From Endothia cerciana (lineage: Eukaryota; Ascomycota; Sordariomycetes; Diaporthales; Cryphonectriaceae), in assembly GCA_026119935.1 (NCBI GenBank), contig JALRMH010000001.1:1922001-1986000 (forward strand): a stretch of 64,000 nt of DNA. Direction: 5' to 3'. Both the position numbers and the translations under genes were made by a program. Under the pieces are notes generated by a model. That model did not search any database. It worked only from the letters and a program-made list of their open reading frames with translations, and was not told where the DNA came from. Below are positions 34,171 through 47,208 of the stretch, piece after piece (the first letter of the stretch is position 1; each line of letters opens with the position of its first letter).

Positions 34171-37100
34171 TCAACATCTCGTATCGGTTCATCTGCTACG
34201 CAGTCAGCCTTCCAGGTCTTATTATGTTGCTTGAGATGTGAGTGGAAGATGACAGGAATCTATGTTTAGATGGGGCCTTTTGAGTAATGAATCTAGCAAT
34301 GGCCTTACCGATAACAGTAACCTGCAAGTCCCGGTTCTCCTTGAACGACGGGGAAGGGTCAGATTTGCCGCTTTCGGCCTGTGCTGGAGCCGTGCATTCT
34401 CCGGAATGGACGGAACTTGACCTTATGAAACTGCGCTTTGTTATGACAGTTCTTGGACGAGATTGATTCTCTCCCGGCCGATCGCGCCTTCCCCTGCTGA
34501 ATGGTTCTGAGGGATGTAACTTTCGCTTGCGAATATCGAGCTCCTGCTGGCTGATATACGGGGCCCTTTCTGATCTTCCTTCGATATAACGATCGATTTT
34601 TTTTCCGAACAGTTTCTAGAAGAAAATTGTAATAACGTATCCCAGCGTGGATGGAGGTGTCGAATGCCTTAATGTCGTCGTCGGACAGCGCAATAAGAAT
34701 ATCTCGCGCAGCGACACTTAGAATCTTACTGGTTGGTAAACATTCATAATTCTCCCAGAATCGAAATTTCGGGGGTTCTTTCCTGAGGATCCTCTTCAAT
34801 TCCTCACTCTCGCAGATCAGAAATTTTGAGAGGCAAGTGTCAAGTGGCCATATAGATCAGTTTGCTTCGTGTCCTGTAGTCTGGACAATTCATCAAACCA
34901 TAAGGCGGGACTCTTTGACCCATCGGTAGGTTCTTGAAGGCAGGTAGTTTATAATGAATAGTCTTCAAGGTTTCTAGCAGCACTCAGGGTCATTTTCACC
35001 GCTTTCTTGGAGTCATCTGGTATCTCAAGTGTTGTCCAGCCGGGATTCTCCGATTGGTTGGCACATAGTAAGGAATATCAACTCCCAATCTTCTGGGAAT
35101 GACCCACAAGCCTGGGCCAGGTGATCCATATTGGGAGAACAGTAGTCAATCTTTCATTTAAAGGAACATCTCTTCGTCCGCCATTGCCAATAGCCAGTAC
35201 AGGAAGGGTCTCGTGTTCGCTTGAGCGGGAAGGGCCTCTAGCACAATCTTGCTAATAGTTTTAGCGAAGGCGATTGCAGCAGCAGAAAAGGGTCCAGAAT
35301 GATGGTAGGTCATGGACCTGATTTCTCAGCAAGCAAAATATCTCCAAAAGGGCGAGGTAAGTAGATGCATCGACGTCAGTTGTCAGCCACCATCATGGAC
35401 GCGTTGAAAGAACATCGTCGGGTTGTCGCAGGCAAAGAAAATGCCAGAGGACACAAGCCAATCGGGATGGTTTCACGTACAGAAACCTATCAATATATCT
35501 CTGAAACCCCAGATCCTATCCTCACTGGGGAGGTGCTGATATGTTGCCTTCCAGTCTCGCCAATAAGCAGGATTGTGGATGTACGACACCCCGAGACGCG
35601 ACGGTTTATAAGTGGCCATTAGACGAAAAAAGAGTGAAAAGACTCGTATCTATTGCACATGAGCATTAGGATCATCACAGAACCATGGAGATACAAGTAT
35701 ATGGATTGTGACAAGAAGAGTAGACGTATTATGGTAAGCTGATGCAGAAGGAGACAAGGTCGCACCCTGATAAGTAGTGTGTTCCAGAGACATTGGACAA
35801 TTGATGAGTCTTACCTGCGTAGAACACGTGTCGTCAAAATCTATCAGTATCCCGCCGAGATACGCTCGTAAACGGGACGATGGGGACCCCTCAAGTCCTT
35901 CCAGGCACCGAGCGTCCACTACTGGGTGCTAACGAAGTCCCGCTGACTGTGAGACGGACAGGTTCTTCCGTTCTTGAAACGATGGCTGCTCCAACAACCG
36001 AAGACTTTAAACGCGTCCAAAAAGCGCTTTTGCGACGATCGAATACTTTGGTGGAAACTATTCCCGGACTCGACATTGAATCAGCGATGAGTACGATGGG
36101 TAATCTGGTGGATCTTGAAGAAGAAGAAAAAAATTAGTATTTGGGGAGCCGGAAATCGAGAAGACGGAAGTCCGAAGACTTCAGATTCAAATGGACGTCA
36201 CAAACTTGTTAAGGGTGCCGGCTGTTCTAGCACTTTTGCAGCTGCTGACCAGCCTAACGAGGATCATAGGCTACGTTCCTGGTCAAGTAAAGGAGGCCAC
36301 AAAGGAGAAGCACCAAAAGTGGAAGAAAGAAAATAAGGTTTAGACATTATGACTAGCTATTCATTAGGTTATGTATGTTCTAGATGCTTCCGATAAGCTA
36401 CACTCAATCCATGCAGTCTACAGTTTCGTGAAAACTTGGAAGATTGAATTGGCTCCCTGTGTAGACGACCGCAGACAACACCACTCATTTACTCAAGAAC
36501 TTTACCAATTCGTGGTCATGAACATTGATATCCCATATACTTTCGGAGGATTGAGAAGTGGTGATAATTATTTGACCATGGATCTTCTCGAGGCTAGTCA
36601 GGCCCACTAAACCTGTCGATGTCCTTTCGACACCGCTTCTTCCACATGCTAGCTAAGGTTAGTGGAGAGGTGGGATCAGCGGTCAACGGCCCCGGGGGGA
36701 AAGCGTATTTTACATCCCTGTGTCGTGCTACAGCTTTATATTGAGGTGAAAGTGTACTCATCACTGGCCTGGCTCCCTGGCTTTCGTTAAATAAACCTCA
36801 GATTGCGGCACTCCGCGCGCAGGTTCGATCTTGTCCGTGTTTCCACTTTCCACCACGCCTGGACAACCCAGGACCTCGGGGAATGCAGAAATTCATGGCA
36901 CACACGGCACCGATAGAGGTCGGTCCATCTGTCGAGAACAGTGACAAGCGGCCTTTTCGCAGCGCTGCCTGCTTTGGCTGGCAAGTCAGTCTAGAGCGTA
37001 ACGTTGTTAATCACTTTCTGTGAATACCGGTTTCTGGCCGTATCTGTCAGACTTCTAGACTATTCGGGCATAGCAAGTTAACCAGATATGCAAGGTTTGA

Positions 37101-39615
37101 CCTGAGCGATACTATGGCTTGTTCATCTGTAGACTCTAGCGTGACCTCTAGATCTGATCTGGAACCCCATGGCGCCAAGGAGGCTTGAGAAGGAATCAAA
37201 CTCTGGACAAATTATTGGTCAGATCGTTTGACATGTGCTGATCATCACAGTACTTACATAGTAGATGTCATCAGGTCTTGGAGTCCGTCTAGTAACGACA
37301 AGAAAGTGGAGCGCGATAAGCCGAGAGCCGTCCGCAAAGAATTATTAGTGTGAAATGCGCCCGTTTGGTCGGCAAGTAGCCGCTATGTTTGCTAGGTATG
37401 ACCTCCAATCTCCTGACGAATATCGGCTTCGGGCGTCAGGACGAGGGAAAGGAATTCAGCATTAATTGCACTCTGTTCCGAGTTACACATGCTATCTTCT
37501 CTTGCCTCGTCCATCAGCGGGGCAGGAACTAGCCAGTCGGCTGTGAAGATGCGAACAAGCGAGGTGGCCGACAGGCTATAAGTCTGGATCGAAGACAATG
37601 TAATACGGCAAGACATTTCCAGCGCAAATGACCTGTCATGACGGCGTTGGTACAGCCACTTGATGGTATGGGATGTGCGAACTGTTAAAGAGACACATCT
37701 GAGACCTCAAACGGCCGGGTTTCGCATGCATTTGGGATCGAGATTGGCTTTCCAGCCTGCGTCCCCCACGCTGGCCCATCGCTCTCTCCCTCGAGAACTT
37801 TTAGGTCATTGTATCTCGGACTTTTGACCTTCCCTAGAGCGAGCAGCACAAGCTACATACGCCGCGCGACTTAGTGCTCTATCGTAAGAGAGTTCTGCTC
37901 TGCGCTTCGAGGCCGAGGCCGATGATGATCTTCCGCCAAACCCTGCGTGGCGCGATTTAGCCTTTAGTAATCTGATCTCACATGTCTAACACATCTTGCA
38001 GACGGCCAAGTATATCAGTGAAGCGAGGCTTCTCAGCGAAGACCGACACAGCCGAGCTCGATGGACCGTCGTCCTTCCCCTCGTCTCCATCTCATGACCA
38101 ATTCTAGGTCCAACCCAACCTTGTTCCGAATGATCAATGTAACCCCGGGGTCGCTTCCGTCCTGCATATTTGACCCAATCAACCCGGCACTCGCCGTCGT
38201 ACAAGGAAATTGTCCTCGACACATCGATTCCGACGCAACGGCCTCGACCCGCGTCCTTCCTGTCCGTCCCCGCCATCGGCTGTGGACGTCATTGGATGCT
38301 CCAGGATGAGCGTGTCAACTTCGTGCTGCAAGTTTCGGCACACAGCAGTTGTGACCTCTTCGTGTTGGCTAGCTAATTCTGCATAGCGATCAGCAGGTCT
38401 GCAGTCCATAGCATCTCGGTTTTCGATCCTCTTACACTCTCGCCTGATCACATTGGCGCGGCGATGCGCAGGTTGAGGGTCGTTTGCTTGACGTAGTAGC
38501 CCCCTCTCAGGCGCATTGCCAAGTTTGCTTGTACCACTTGCTTACAAGTATTCTTCACAGCTAGACATCGGATTTGCTATTGTCACTTTTGACATTGCAG
38601 CTGGCAAGACATCCACACGGCCTCGAATCCTTGTCGTGACACAGTCTCCTGAAGGGGCAACACGCCAGGCGGCGAAGCGTCTTTGGTCTGAGTCGCGCCT
38701 GTCTCCATGCTCCGGCAAGAAGCGCTCCCAGTGCCAAGATATTTCACCTTACACTTGTACAGCGTCTGTATCCAGGATTCCGGGCGTTTCTGATGGTGTT
38801 TCTGCGATGCTTGGGTGGCTTTGCCCTCGCCATGACTATTTTGTAGCAGCCCCTAGGCACCATTTCACCACTGATTCGTACGGACACTCCGTCAATGTGT
38901 GAGGCAGGGTTCAGATGCGGACGCCCTTTCTGCAGACTTCTTCCCAACTCTAGCAGGAAGCAGGAGGACTGCGCGGAGTCGCCCGCCTGACCGGAATCGC
39001 CCTCCTGCTTGCTGCGATGATCATCAGTGGCGGATATACTCCATGGCAATACTTAGACGTGAGCCGTGACGGAATACAACACATCAACAAACCCCCAGCC
39101 ACGTTTGACGGTCCTGGGAGGCTCTTCTTCTCCACCCACACTTCGCCAACGTACATACTGTGGCTTATTTGACGGTTCCTGGCAGCCAGTACTCGATAAC
39201 TGGTCAACGAAGCCCACCAACACTTTCCGGATCTCCTAAGGTCAACGATAAACATCGACTTCGCGCTAGATATCAGAGACAAGGGGCCTCGACACCCGTT
39301 ACCCGCAACCCCTGAGCCTGGCGACTGCTTCCTGATATTTGACTTGCTCTGGACTTGAACAAGACGACCCGATCCTCGTCCACCACCACACCCTCTTGTG
39401 CCTATCGAATATTTGCTCGTTATTCCCTTCAAAGGCTTGTTTCTGCACCCGGCTACATCATCATCGAGCTGCTCCTGTCCTCTCGTTTACTTCCGCCAAC
39501 AGGAGAGGCGCAGAGCAACCCTTGCTTTCCCCCCCCCCCCGCCTTTTCCCACGCTTCCCTCCTGCTGATAACATTGTTTTGCCTTCCTATCTCGTTCGCA
39601 TCACTAACGTTCACA
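34171..39615. other. Decayed or non-coding region before the GPCR gene
   Basis: No intact gene found. A minus-strand frame at 34359-34799 (KFRFWENYECLPTSKIL) and plus-strand pieces at 35880-36137 and 36371-36610 look partly protein-like but start without ATG or end in stops, and I cannot assign them; they may be several decayed gene pieces. A minus frame at 37392-37616 and one at 37986-38276 are also unassigned. The last 250 bases, with a C-run near 39529, should be the promoter and leader of the GPCR. Confidence 0.45.
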
Positions 39616-42020
39616 ATGGACGTCCCTCTCGCCGAGGACCGCGAGTTCGCCATGTTGGATGAAGAGCAGATCAACACGCTCAATGCTGTTGAGCGCATGG
39701 GCGCATCACTGTCCCTCACTGGGATCATCCTCATATTCATCACGTTTGCTATATTCAGACGCCTGCGAACCATACCGAACACCTTCATCTTTTTTGCTTC
39801 GATCGCAAACATTGGTGCCTGCGTTGCCTGTATGATAGGGTACGATGGGATCGTGGCTATGAACCAGGATCGATCTTCTTCACTCTGCCAGGCGCAAGGC
39901 TTTATCTTCGAATGGTACGTAACTCGCTCGTTGCGAAGCTTCACACTCAGCAGTTCCCGGTGGGACTTGCCGATCTGACTTTGGGGCCCTTCACAGGTTC
40001 ATGCAGTCCGACCCCTGGTGGTCCTTCGCCATGGCCATAAACGTCTACATGGTCTTCTTCATGTCCTTCAACCCCACGACATTTCGCCACTACCTGTGGC
40101 TTTATTGTGTAATCTGTTACGGGCTCCCTGCGATACCGGCCTTCGTGTTCCTTTTCGTCCGCATGCCTAAGGGCCTCATCTACGGTGACGCTGTGGTAAG
40201 TTCATAGCCCCTAGCATGCTTGCGTGCCCAATCCTCTCCTCTCAAGTTTGCTGATGGCAGATGCCTCCTCTCTGGCTGCAGCTCTGGTGTTGGATCGCAT
40301 CTCAGTGGAACGCTCTCCGCATCTACTCCTACTATCTGCCCATCTGGGTCTGCAGCGTGTTGTCTGCCGTCATCTACTTCGCCGTGGGCTACCATGTGTT
40401 TCACCAGCGTAATCAGCTGCGCAACCTGTCACTGAGCAATCAAGGCAAGGACGTGACCAGGGAAGACTCTGACGTGAGGGACTCTGCAGAAAAGGTGTGT
40501 TACCTGTGTTTCCTTGCGTACCGTTGTTCTCGGTGATGTGAACCCTCTCATGTCCGGCTCACTGCTTCACAGAGACTTGCATTATTATTTATATGGACTC
40601 TTAGCCCCTTCCCTTCGAACATAATGAGATATTCTCCTGGCTCGAGAACCTAGATGACCCGTCGGGTCCTCTCTGAGACCATAGACTCTAGCGAGCTTGG
40701 GAGAGTCCAACTACTTCGATAGTCACTGGGCCTCGTGACGACCTCTTCAGCTTTGCCGGCCTACTTGGCAAACCCAATGTGGCGACGATCTTTTGAAACC
40801 ACACTATCCCTTGCTGACGATGGAACATCGTGGCTGATGACATACTTTGTCTTTACTAGAATCTGACCTCCCATCCCGGGTCGGGATACTATGGAACTGT
40901 CACTACCGAAGTCCAAGTGACCAGCGCAGCAATTTCGCCCAGTCCCTTACCTGTCTATACCAACCCTTTCCAAACCACGGCCCATGCATCCACCCAGAGC
41001 AACGGCTCAGCTAGAAGACCGAGCGACCAACTGGCCCTCCAAGTGACCACCACAGGAGACTCACAAGTGTCGCCACGCGCCGTCATGCCAACCCCCAACG
41101 CACCTGGGGCGCTCGCACCGATCCATGCACACAACTATCCTTGGTCACGAGAGCCAAGCTCCTTCTCCACAGGGCCCGATATCGAATCTTCCGCCCCGAC
41201 ACTCGTCAGCAGCAATGCCCTCTTCGCCTTCCCAGCTCCACCCGCCCGGCTGCACGTGAACAGCTTCGAAGCGACAAACCACGGCTTCAACACGACCCAG
41301 TATACCTCGATCACTGCGGACCCGCCCCCTGGCAAAGACGACCGCGGCCCATCGCCCACACGCCTCCTGTCACCCTTGTCAAAGAGGGCCACGAACGAGG
41401 AGCAACTGCACCGGGACCGTGGCAGCAGCGACAAGGGCAAGCCGCACGATGGCAACATCTTCCGGCGCATATCATCCGGCACGCGGCGGTTCGGCGCGCG
41501 GCTGAGGAATATGGACCCGGTGAAACTGGCATACCTTCGCACGTCCTTCGTCTTCGCCATCTCCATCCTCGTCACCTGGACGCCCTCGTCCATCAACCGC
41601 GTCTACACACTCATTTATCCGGACCGGGCCTCGTACGGCCTCAACATCGCCGCCGCCGTGGTGCTCCCGCTGCAGGGCGTCTGGAACACCGTCATCTACT
41701 TCACCACATCATGGAAGATCTTCCTCGAGGAGATGGAGGCCACCCGGTGCGGGCGTCGCCTGCTCGGCCTCCTGAGGATCAGCCCCGGCGGGGAGGACGA
41801 CGGGACCCGGGAGAGCGGCAGTTTCGCGCTGGGCTCGACAGTTAGGACGCCGAGGAGCGAGATGGGGAGGAACAGGAGACTGGACGGCGAGAGCCGCGAC
41901 GGTGAGGCGATCGAGCTGCAGAGCCCGCTCTCGTCGCCGGTGCCCATCCTGCGGCGGCCCCAGCCCATCAGGATGAGCACAATGAGAGTCACGCAGAAGC
42001 AGCTGGATGAGTTCAACTGA
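39616..42020 (+). CDS. cAMP-receptor-like (CAR/GprH type) G-protein-coupled receptor
   Basis: Four exons: 39616-39914, 39997-40195, 40282-40494 and 40860-42020, total about 623 residues. Phases agree throughout. Membrane segments follow in order: LSLTGIILIFITFAIF, FIFFASIANIGACVACMIG, WWSFAMAINVYMVFFMS, YLWLYCVICYGLPAIPAFV, IWVCSVLSAVIYFAVGYHVF, then after a long cytosolic loop rich in Ser/Thr/Pro, TSFVFAISILVTW and IAAAVVLPLQGVWNTVIYF. LWCWI before TM5 and the WTPSSINRVYTL / QGVWN blocks are typical of the fungal Git3/CAR relatives. The third loop is about 200 residues and the C-tail is basic and Ser-rich. These plasma-membrane receptors signal through heterotrimeric G proteins, often to cAMP; the ligand is unknown. 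Intron 2 has a second acceptor at 40260 that would add seven residues (MPPLWLQ). Intron 3 is long, 365 bp. Confidence 0.9.
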
Positions 42021-42394
42021 TGGAGAGGCTCCTGTCTCGTCAGGAAGATGACGCCTACCTTCACGAAGCTCCTTTGGAGGTTAGGTTTAAAGTAACGGTC
42101 ATTCTAGATTTTGTTCTCCATGGGAGGGGATCGACTTGTGGCGCTGGTCGGTCAGACTAATTCCACGGGTTCGAGGACTCACGTCCTTCTCACGATCTCC
42201 TTCACTTACCTATTGCGCAGTATGACAGATTGGGAATGTATGGTACAGGGTCTGTATAGATAGCAACAACCTGGTCATCACGCGCTGCACAATGTCAAGA
42301 AGAAGAAGTTTGAGAAGGTATGTTGTACGCACATATATAAATTAAGACCCACAAACAAGAAAAAAAAATGTCCACACCACGTCGAATTTCCCTT
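42021..42394. other. Convergent intergenic spacer
   Basis: Between the stop of the GPCR and the stop of the MGH1-like hydrolase. No gene seen. Confidence 0.6.
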
Positions 42395-45068
42395 TCACTC
42401 TACCACGATGGTGTCGATCCAAGGCGTGCCGTCCACCTGGAAGACAGTCACCACATTGCCCCCTCTCAGCATGTCCACCGTCAACGCCTGGTTACTGTCA
42501 CCAGAGAACGTTACGGTCTGGTTCAACAGCCAGTTGAGCTGCACCTGCACAGTGCCACTGCCACCGCCGGTGATTGTCAACGACGGCTGCCCGGCGGATC
42601 CATCCGGCGTCCGCACGTCTGCCAGCTCAACCCAGCCACCGGTCCCGAGGCTGACGCCGCCATCCACTATCGTGCCGTTGAGTCCCTTCGGCGTGCCTTC
42701 AAAAGCCCTTATAAATGTGCCAATGACACCGTCCTCGGCCTCGTAGCGCGGACCGGTGGTCGGCTCGACCCAGATCTGGATCTCGGTGACTGCGGTCGTG
42801 TACCTCAGCCTATCGCTCAACATGACCTCCAGCAGGTCAGCCTGGACCGAGAAACCCGTGCTCGCGTTCAGGACCGTGCTGAAATTGTTGCTGCCAACGT
42901 CAGAGAAGAACACGGTGTTCAGTGAATTGGGGATGCAGTCGCTCCAGGGATTCTCGAAAGCAACGACGTTACCCGTCCTGCCGTCCATCACCTGGATACC
43001 GGCCGGACAGTCCGCGACACCACCCCTGTCGACATCGGCGAAGATTGCGAGGCTGATGCTGGTCATCTGGCGCGCACGCGGGAGCGTGAGTGTGATCGTG
43101 CTGTAGGGGCACTTGCTCTGGTTGTTGGTCCAGCGGTTGTCGGGGGTCGTGTCGTACCACAGGAGGCCGTCGTTCATCTTCCAGGCGGGGTAGGGGCCTG
43201 TGTCGCCATTCGGTATGAGGTTCCAGTCTGCGGTCACGTTGGGCAGGCCGTAAGGTGCTATAGATGCTGTCAGCACAGATACGCTCGTCGCCTGAGGACT
43301 TCAAGGAAATTCATTCTGCTACTTACAGTTCGGATTCGCCAAGATGTTCTGCCATTCGGGCTGGCTGGCCAGCGTATGGGCTGCTTCGGTCGTGTTGAAA
43401 GGCAGCGTCACGTTCACAGCACTCAAGTTTGGCTGATGGTAGAACAGTGTGCCGTTTGAGTATATGCTAAGACCAGCTGAGACGTTTCCATAATGCGTGC
43501 CGGACTGATCCCAGATCAAGGACAAAAGCGTGCCGTGGTAAGGCAGGGACTCGACTGCAAAATATGACCAGCTGCTCGGGATGAGAGGCTGAAGTTTCAA
43601 AGTATCCCCCAGGCTTGGGACGATGCCAAAGAGGTTCGTGAAAATGTTGTCGAGATACGTCGAGTGCGGGTAGTTCTCGCTGTGGTTCGTCGTGTCGCCC
43701 GACCACATGTCAATAGTCGGATAATGCGATTCCGCAAGTGTAAGGCTTGCCGTCCTTGTAATTCGTCCGCGTGTACTTGTCCAGCTCCTGGATGAAGAGT
43801 GCTGGTGTTATGGTACTGCTCAGCCCGCTCCTAGCGATCCGCGCGAGGGTTCCCAGATAGACCGAGGTCGAGAACGGCCAGCTCTGTCCCTGCCAGAGGC
43901 AGCAGTATGTCGTGTTCTTGAGAGCTGTGTAGTACGGATTCGTCTGCTCCAGAGTCGTCGGTCCGAAGTCCGTCAAGAAGTGCTCCGTGTCCAAACCAGC
44001 AGCAAGGCCGTCGATGTAAGTCTGGTTGGTGCCAATGTCGAAGCGGTAGGGATAATAGCCGATGAGCTCACGGCCCTTGCAGCGCAGGTTGGTACCTTCC
44101 ACAACGTCGATCCGGAAGTTGAGCTTCGAGCTGTACATTATATCCTCCATTTTGCTGTATAGGTCGTTGCCATAGTCCGTCCAGGTCTGGGCCAGAGCCG
44201 AGCTAGACATCAAGATTAGTGAGTGTGGTCACACTGACGGTTGACAACGCGTACTCGCCTGCCAATTCAGCCACTTCGCCTATTGCCCAGGCATTCGCCA
44301 CCATGTAAGCATTGAAGCTGGGCCTATACGTCTCGGGACCAAGCCATCAAATCATAGTCATTCCCGCCGCCCATGCTGGAGGACAGCCCAAAGTCCTCCT
44401 ACACTTGCATAGGACCTCCTCCAGGACCGCCCACCAAGTAGCCAGGCAGACTGTACTCCTGAGCATCCAGGAGTGGAGTGCGGTGGTAGAGCCCCGTGGT
44501 GTTGTCCCTAGTAACATTCCACAGATTATAGCTCTCGATCAACCCATCCAGCTGACCAACAAGGAACGAGACGTCTCCAGTCGCCTGTGCATGTTCCAGG
44601 ATAGCTCTTCGCATGTAGTGCGTATAAGTGATGCCGGACAGCGCCTCAACGCCGCCGCGGGTGTACTCCTCGATAAGGTTCTTGATGTAGTTGGTGTCTC
44701 GCAGCCAACGGAGCTCGATCACATGGTGTGGAGCGGAGTCCGGGATGGTTTGGAACTTGGAGGCCCACGATACCGGATGTATGAACTCTGTCACGACCCA
44801 CCCGTGACCCTCGTGAGCCCATTTTGATATGCCGCTTGATGACGCTGGCGCGATAATAATAGACATCTTGGATCGACTGGTCCGGCACGTCAATAAACGG
44901 GATGTTGCCTTGATACCACTGATGATCATCTAGGCCTTCGAGATAGGATTCATGGTCCAGGAAACCCGTGGTCTGCAAGTATGCATCCGCAGGTGGGTAC
45001 GGCCTTGCTTTCTGAGCCCCGACGAGGAGGCCTGGCACGAGTAATACGACAGCGCTTTGGAATCTCAT
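42395..45068 (-). pseudogene. Secreted MGH1-like (six-hairpin) glycoside hydrolase, broken
   Basis: Start ATG 45068 with signal peptide MRFQSAVVLLVPGLLVGA. Conserved blocks: FLDHESYLEGLDDHQWYQGN, KRHIK/WAHEGHGWVVTEF, YIKNLIEEYTRGGV, GGGNDYDL, ETYRPSFNAYMVANAW, then DMWSGDTTNHSENYPHSTYL and a C-terminal beta region (EIQIWVEPTTGP, GTGGWVELADV). This is a fungal family with an (alpha/alpha)6 barrel related to mannosylglycerate hydrolases (GH63-like). Splice sites remain at 44203-44254 and 43258-43326. The frame is broken at 44822-44825 (extra A in a run of four), near 44340-44350 and near 43733-43741. A TAG at 44399-44401 replaces Trp in MQVWEDFG. Three shifts and one nonsense codon argue for a pseudogene; if the shifts are sequence errors, the TAG still blocks translation. 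Confidence 0.82.
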
Positions 45069-45876
45069 GATGCATTCAGCCAATAAGCGGAATATACGAA
45101 GGACAAGTGAGTCGGGGCAGGATAGAAAGCCGTCTTCCTACCCGCAAAGGTCCTCCCTTCGCCTTCATGAGTGCCTCCCACTTGCTGGTGCTGCACGCCC
45201 ATGTGGCATGCCACACCGGTTAGCACGGGATGAAGGTGCAGTTAGCTTCTGTTCATCCTGATACCCTCTTCCAAGGACTATCTTCCATAGCATCCCGGTG
45301 GCTGCTAGGCGCACCTATCACGGTACAGCCTATGCGGGGCAAGGGCCTGCGAAGGAAGTCAACCATCACATCAGCTAATATTCACCGCACTTTTGCCAGC
45401 GATCGTGATGACGTTCGACTGTAGCTACGAGGACTGCTGGTAAGCGATGTAGTAGTGATCATCGTCATCATGTGGGGAGGCGATCGAGGAGGAGGGACTG
45501 ACAGGGGCCGCTCCGGAGCCGTAGCCAAGTCCCAAGGTTGGGACCCCAGCGAGAATCGGAGAAGGGCAGTTGGTCCATTGGCTTTTTCTCATCTCCTAAA
45601 TATTGATCAGTCGACATTCTTCTTTGCAAGAATACTTTCCCTTCTTCAAGCACACTTTGAAGTCTGGAGGTTGTCAGCTCTCTAGAGCTGATGATAGAAG
45701 CTTGTGAGCTGAATACTTGTTCACAATACCCAGGAAGGCCACGAAGCATTCCTACCTGGACAGGTATGATACAAAAAATTGTTTCAAATCATCTCCAGCT
45801 CTAAGTAATTACCGAGAATCCCCAACTGCATATGCTACAGTTCATCAGGGACTCGCATCTTATCTAAGGGCAATAC
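45069..45876. other. Intergenic spacer
   Basis: Upstream of the broken hydrolase and downstream of the alcohol dehydrogenase. No gene seen. Confidence 0.55.
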
Positions 45877-47208
45877 CTACGCTGATATAACAGTATCAAC
45901 TCGAGGCTGAGATTCGACCTCTGACGCTTCGTCAAGGTTTATAACATACTTCCCCAGGACCTTGAGATGAGTGTCAGTATGATCTTGCCAGCCTGTGTTG
46001 ACCTTGTAAATCGAGTTCTCACCTTGCCGTGCATAACGTCGTCCATCAGCGCCGTCATTTCCACGAGCTCCGCCCACTGAACCTTGGGTGTGACTAGACC
46101 CCTGCGTACAAACTCGAGGGCCTCCAAAGTATCTCTCCGCGTGCCCACCGACGAGCCCATGATCTTGTACCCGGCCGCGATGAACTGGAGCGGGTGCATG
46201 GCGAGCAACTGGCCTGGAGGGGGAATGCCTACACACATGAGCGTTCCGAACGGCGCCAGCATCTCCGTCGACGACTGGTACGCAGCGCCAGCACCAGCGC
46301 ACACAATCACCGCGGGAGCGCCGATTCCGTTTGTCAGCCTTTTGACCTCCGCTGCCGCACCGATCTTGACCACCTCCGGGTCGTTGATGTCGATGTAGTG
46401 TTCTGCGCCCTCCGTCACTGCGAACTCCCCCTTCTCCGCCCCGGCATCGATCGCAATCATCCGGTATCCCATCGCCTTGCCAAACGCCACCACGAAAGCA
46501 CCCACTCCGCCACCGCCGCCGGTCACAGCGACCCACTGGCCCGGGTACAAGCCATCACACGACTTAAGCGCCTTGTAAGCCGTCACACCACCGCACAGCA
46601 CCGGCGCAATGTGCTCATCCTTCACGTCCGCAAACTCATCCGGGATCCGCAGGAGGTACCTCGCCGGTACGAGCGTGTACTGCGCAAAGGTCCCGTCACA
46701 GTACTGCCCGGAGTGCGGCTTGGCCGCGCACCGCGTCTCGCCGTCCCGGGCAGGGTTCGTGCAGAAGAGGCAGCTCCCGCAGATGTTCCGGGTCCACCCC
46801 ACGCCGACTCGCTGGCCCACCTGGGCCGACGGGTCCACGTTGTTGACGTTGCCGCCGAGCTCCTCAATGCGGCCGACGCCCTCGTGGCCCAGCACAGACC
46901 GTGTCGGGCCCAGATGCCCCGCCGCCTGGGTGCAGTCGGTGCCGCAGAGCGACGTGAGGTTTAGCCGGACGAGGATCTCGTCAGGGCCGGGGCGGGGCTT
47001 CGCGAGCCGTTGGACCTCAAAGGTCGCCGGTTTGCCGTGTGCCTGAGATATATGTCCTTCAGTCGACGGCATTCACACGTGCAAGGCCCCGGGGGGGGGG
47101 GGGGGTTTGGGTGCTTCGCCTGCATAAAACATCTGGCCTCTTTGGGCGACAACTCTGAGGGGTTGGACCTACCTTGAGCACGGCAGCTTTGTAAGTGTCC
47201 ACACTCAT
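45877..47208 (-). CDS. Zinc-dependent alcohol dehydrogenase (medium-chain)
   Basis: Three exons: 47173-47208 (12 codons, MSVDTYKAAVLK), 46023-47042 and 45877-45960; introns at 47043-47172 and 45961-46022. The product is 379 residues, the usual length. The catalytic zinc region is TSLCGTDCTQAAGHLG with GHEGVGRIEELG; the structural zinc loop is CGSCLFCTNPARDGETRC with four cysteines. The Rossmann motif is VAVTGGGGGVGAFVVAFGKA, followed by the Asp of IAIDAGAEKGE, which suggests NAD rather than NADP. The family interconverts alcohols and aldehydes in the cytosol; it resembles AdhP and yeast ADH-type enzymes. The alternative start at 47072 (MPSTEGHIS) lies inside intron 1 and would lack the first beta strand. 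A 14-base G-run at about 47090-47105 lies within intron 1. Confidence 0.93.

Noticed and set aside
36780..36860. B-box-like GGTTCGATC on the plus strand
   Set aside because: The rest of a tRNA cloverleaf cannot be built around it.
46194..46964. Long plus-strand open frame opposite the alcohol dehydrogenase
   Set aside because: Arg/His-rich shadow frame; the minus strand carries all dehydrogenase motifs.
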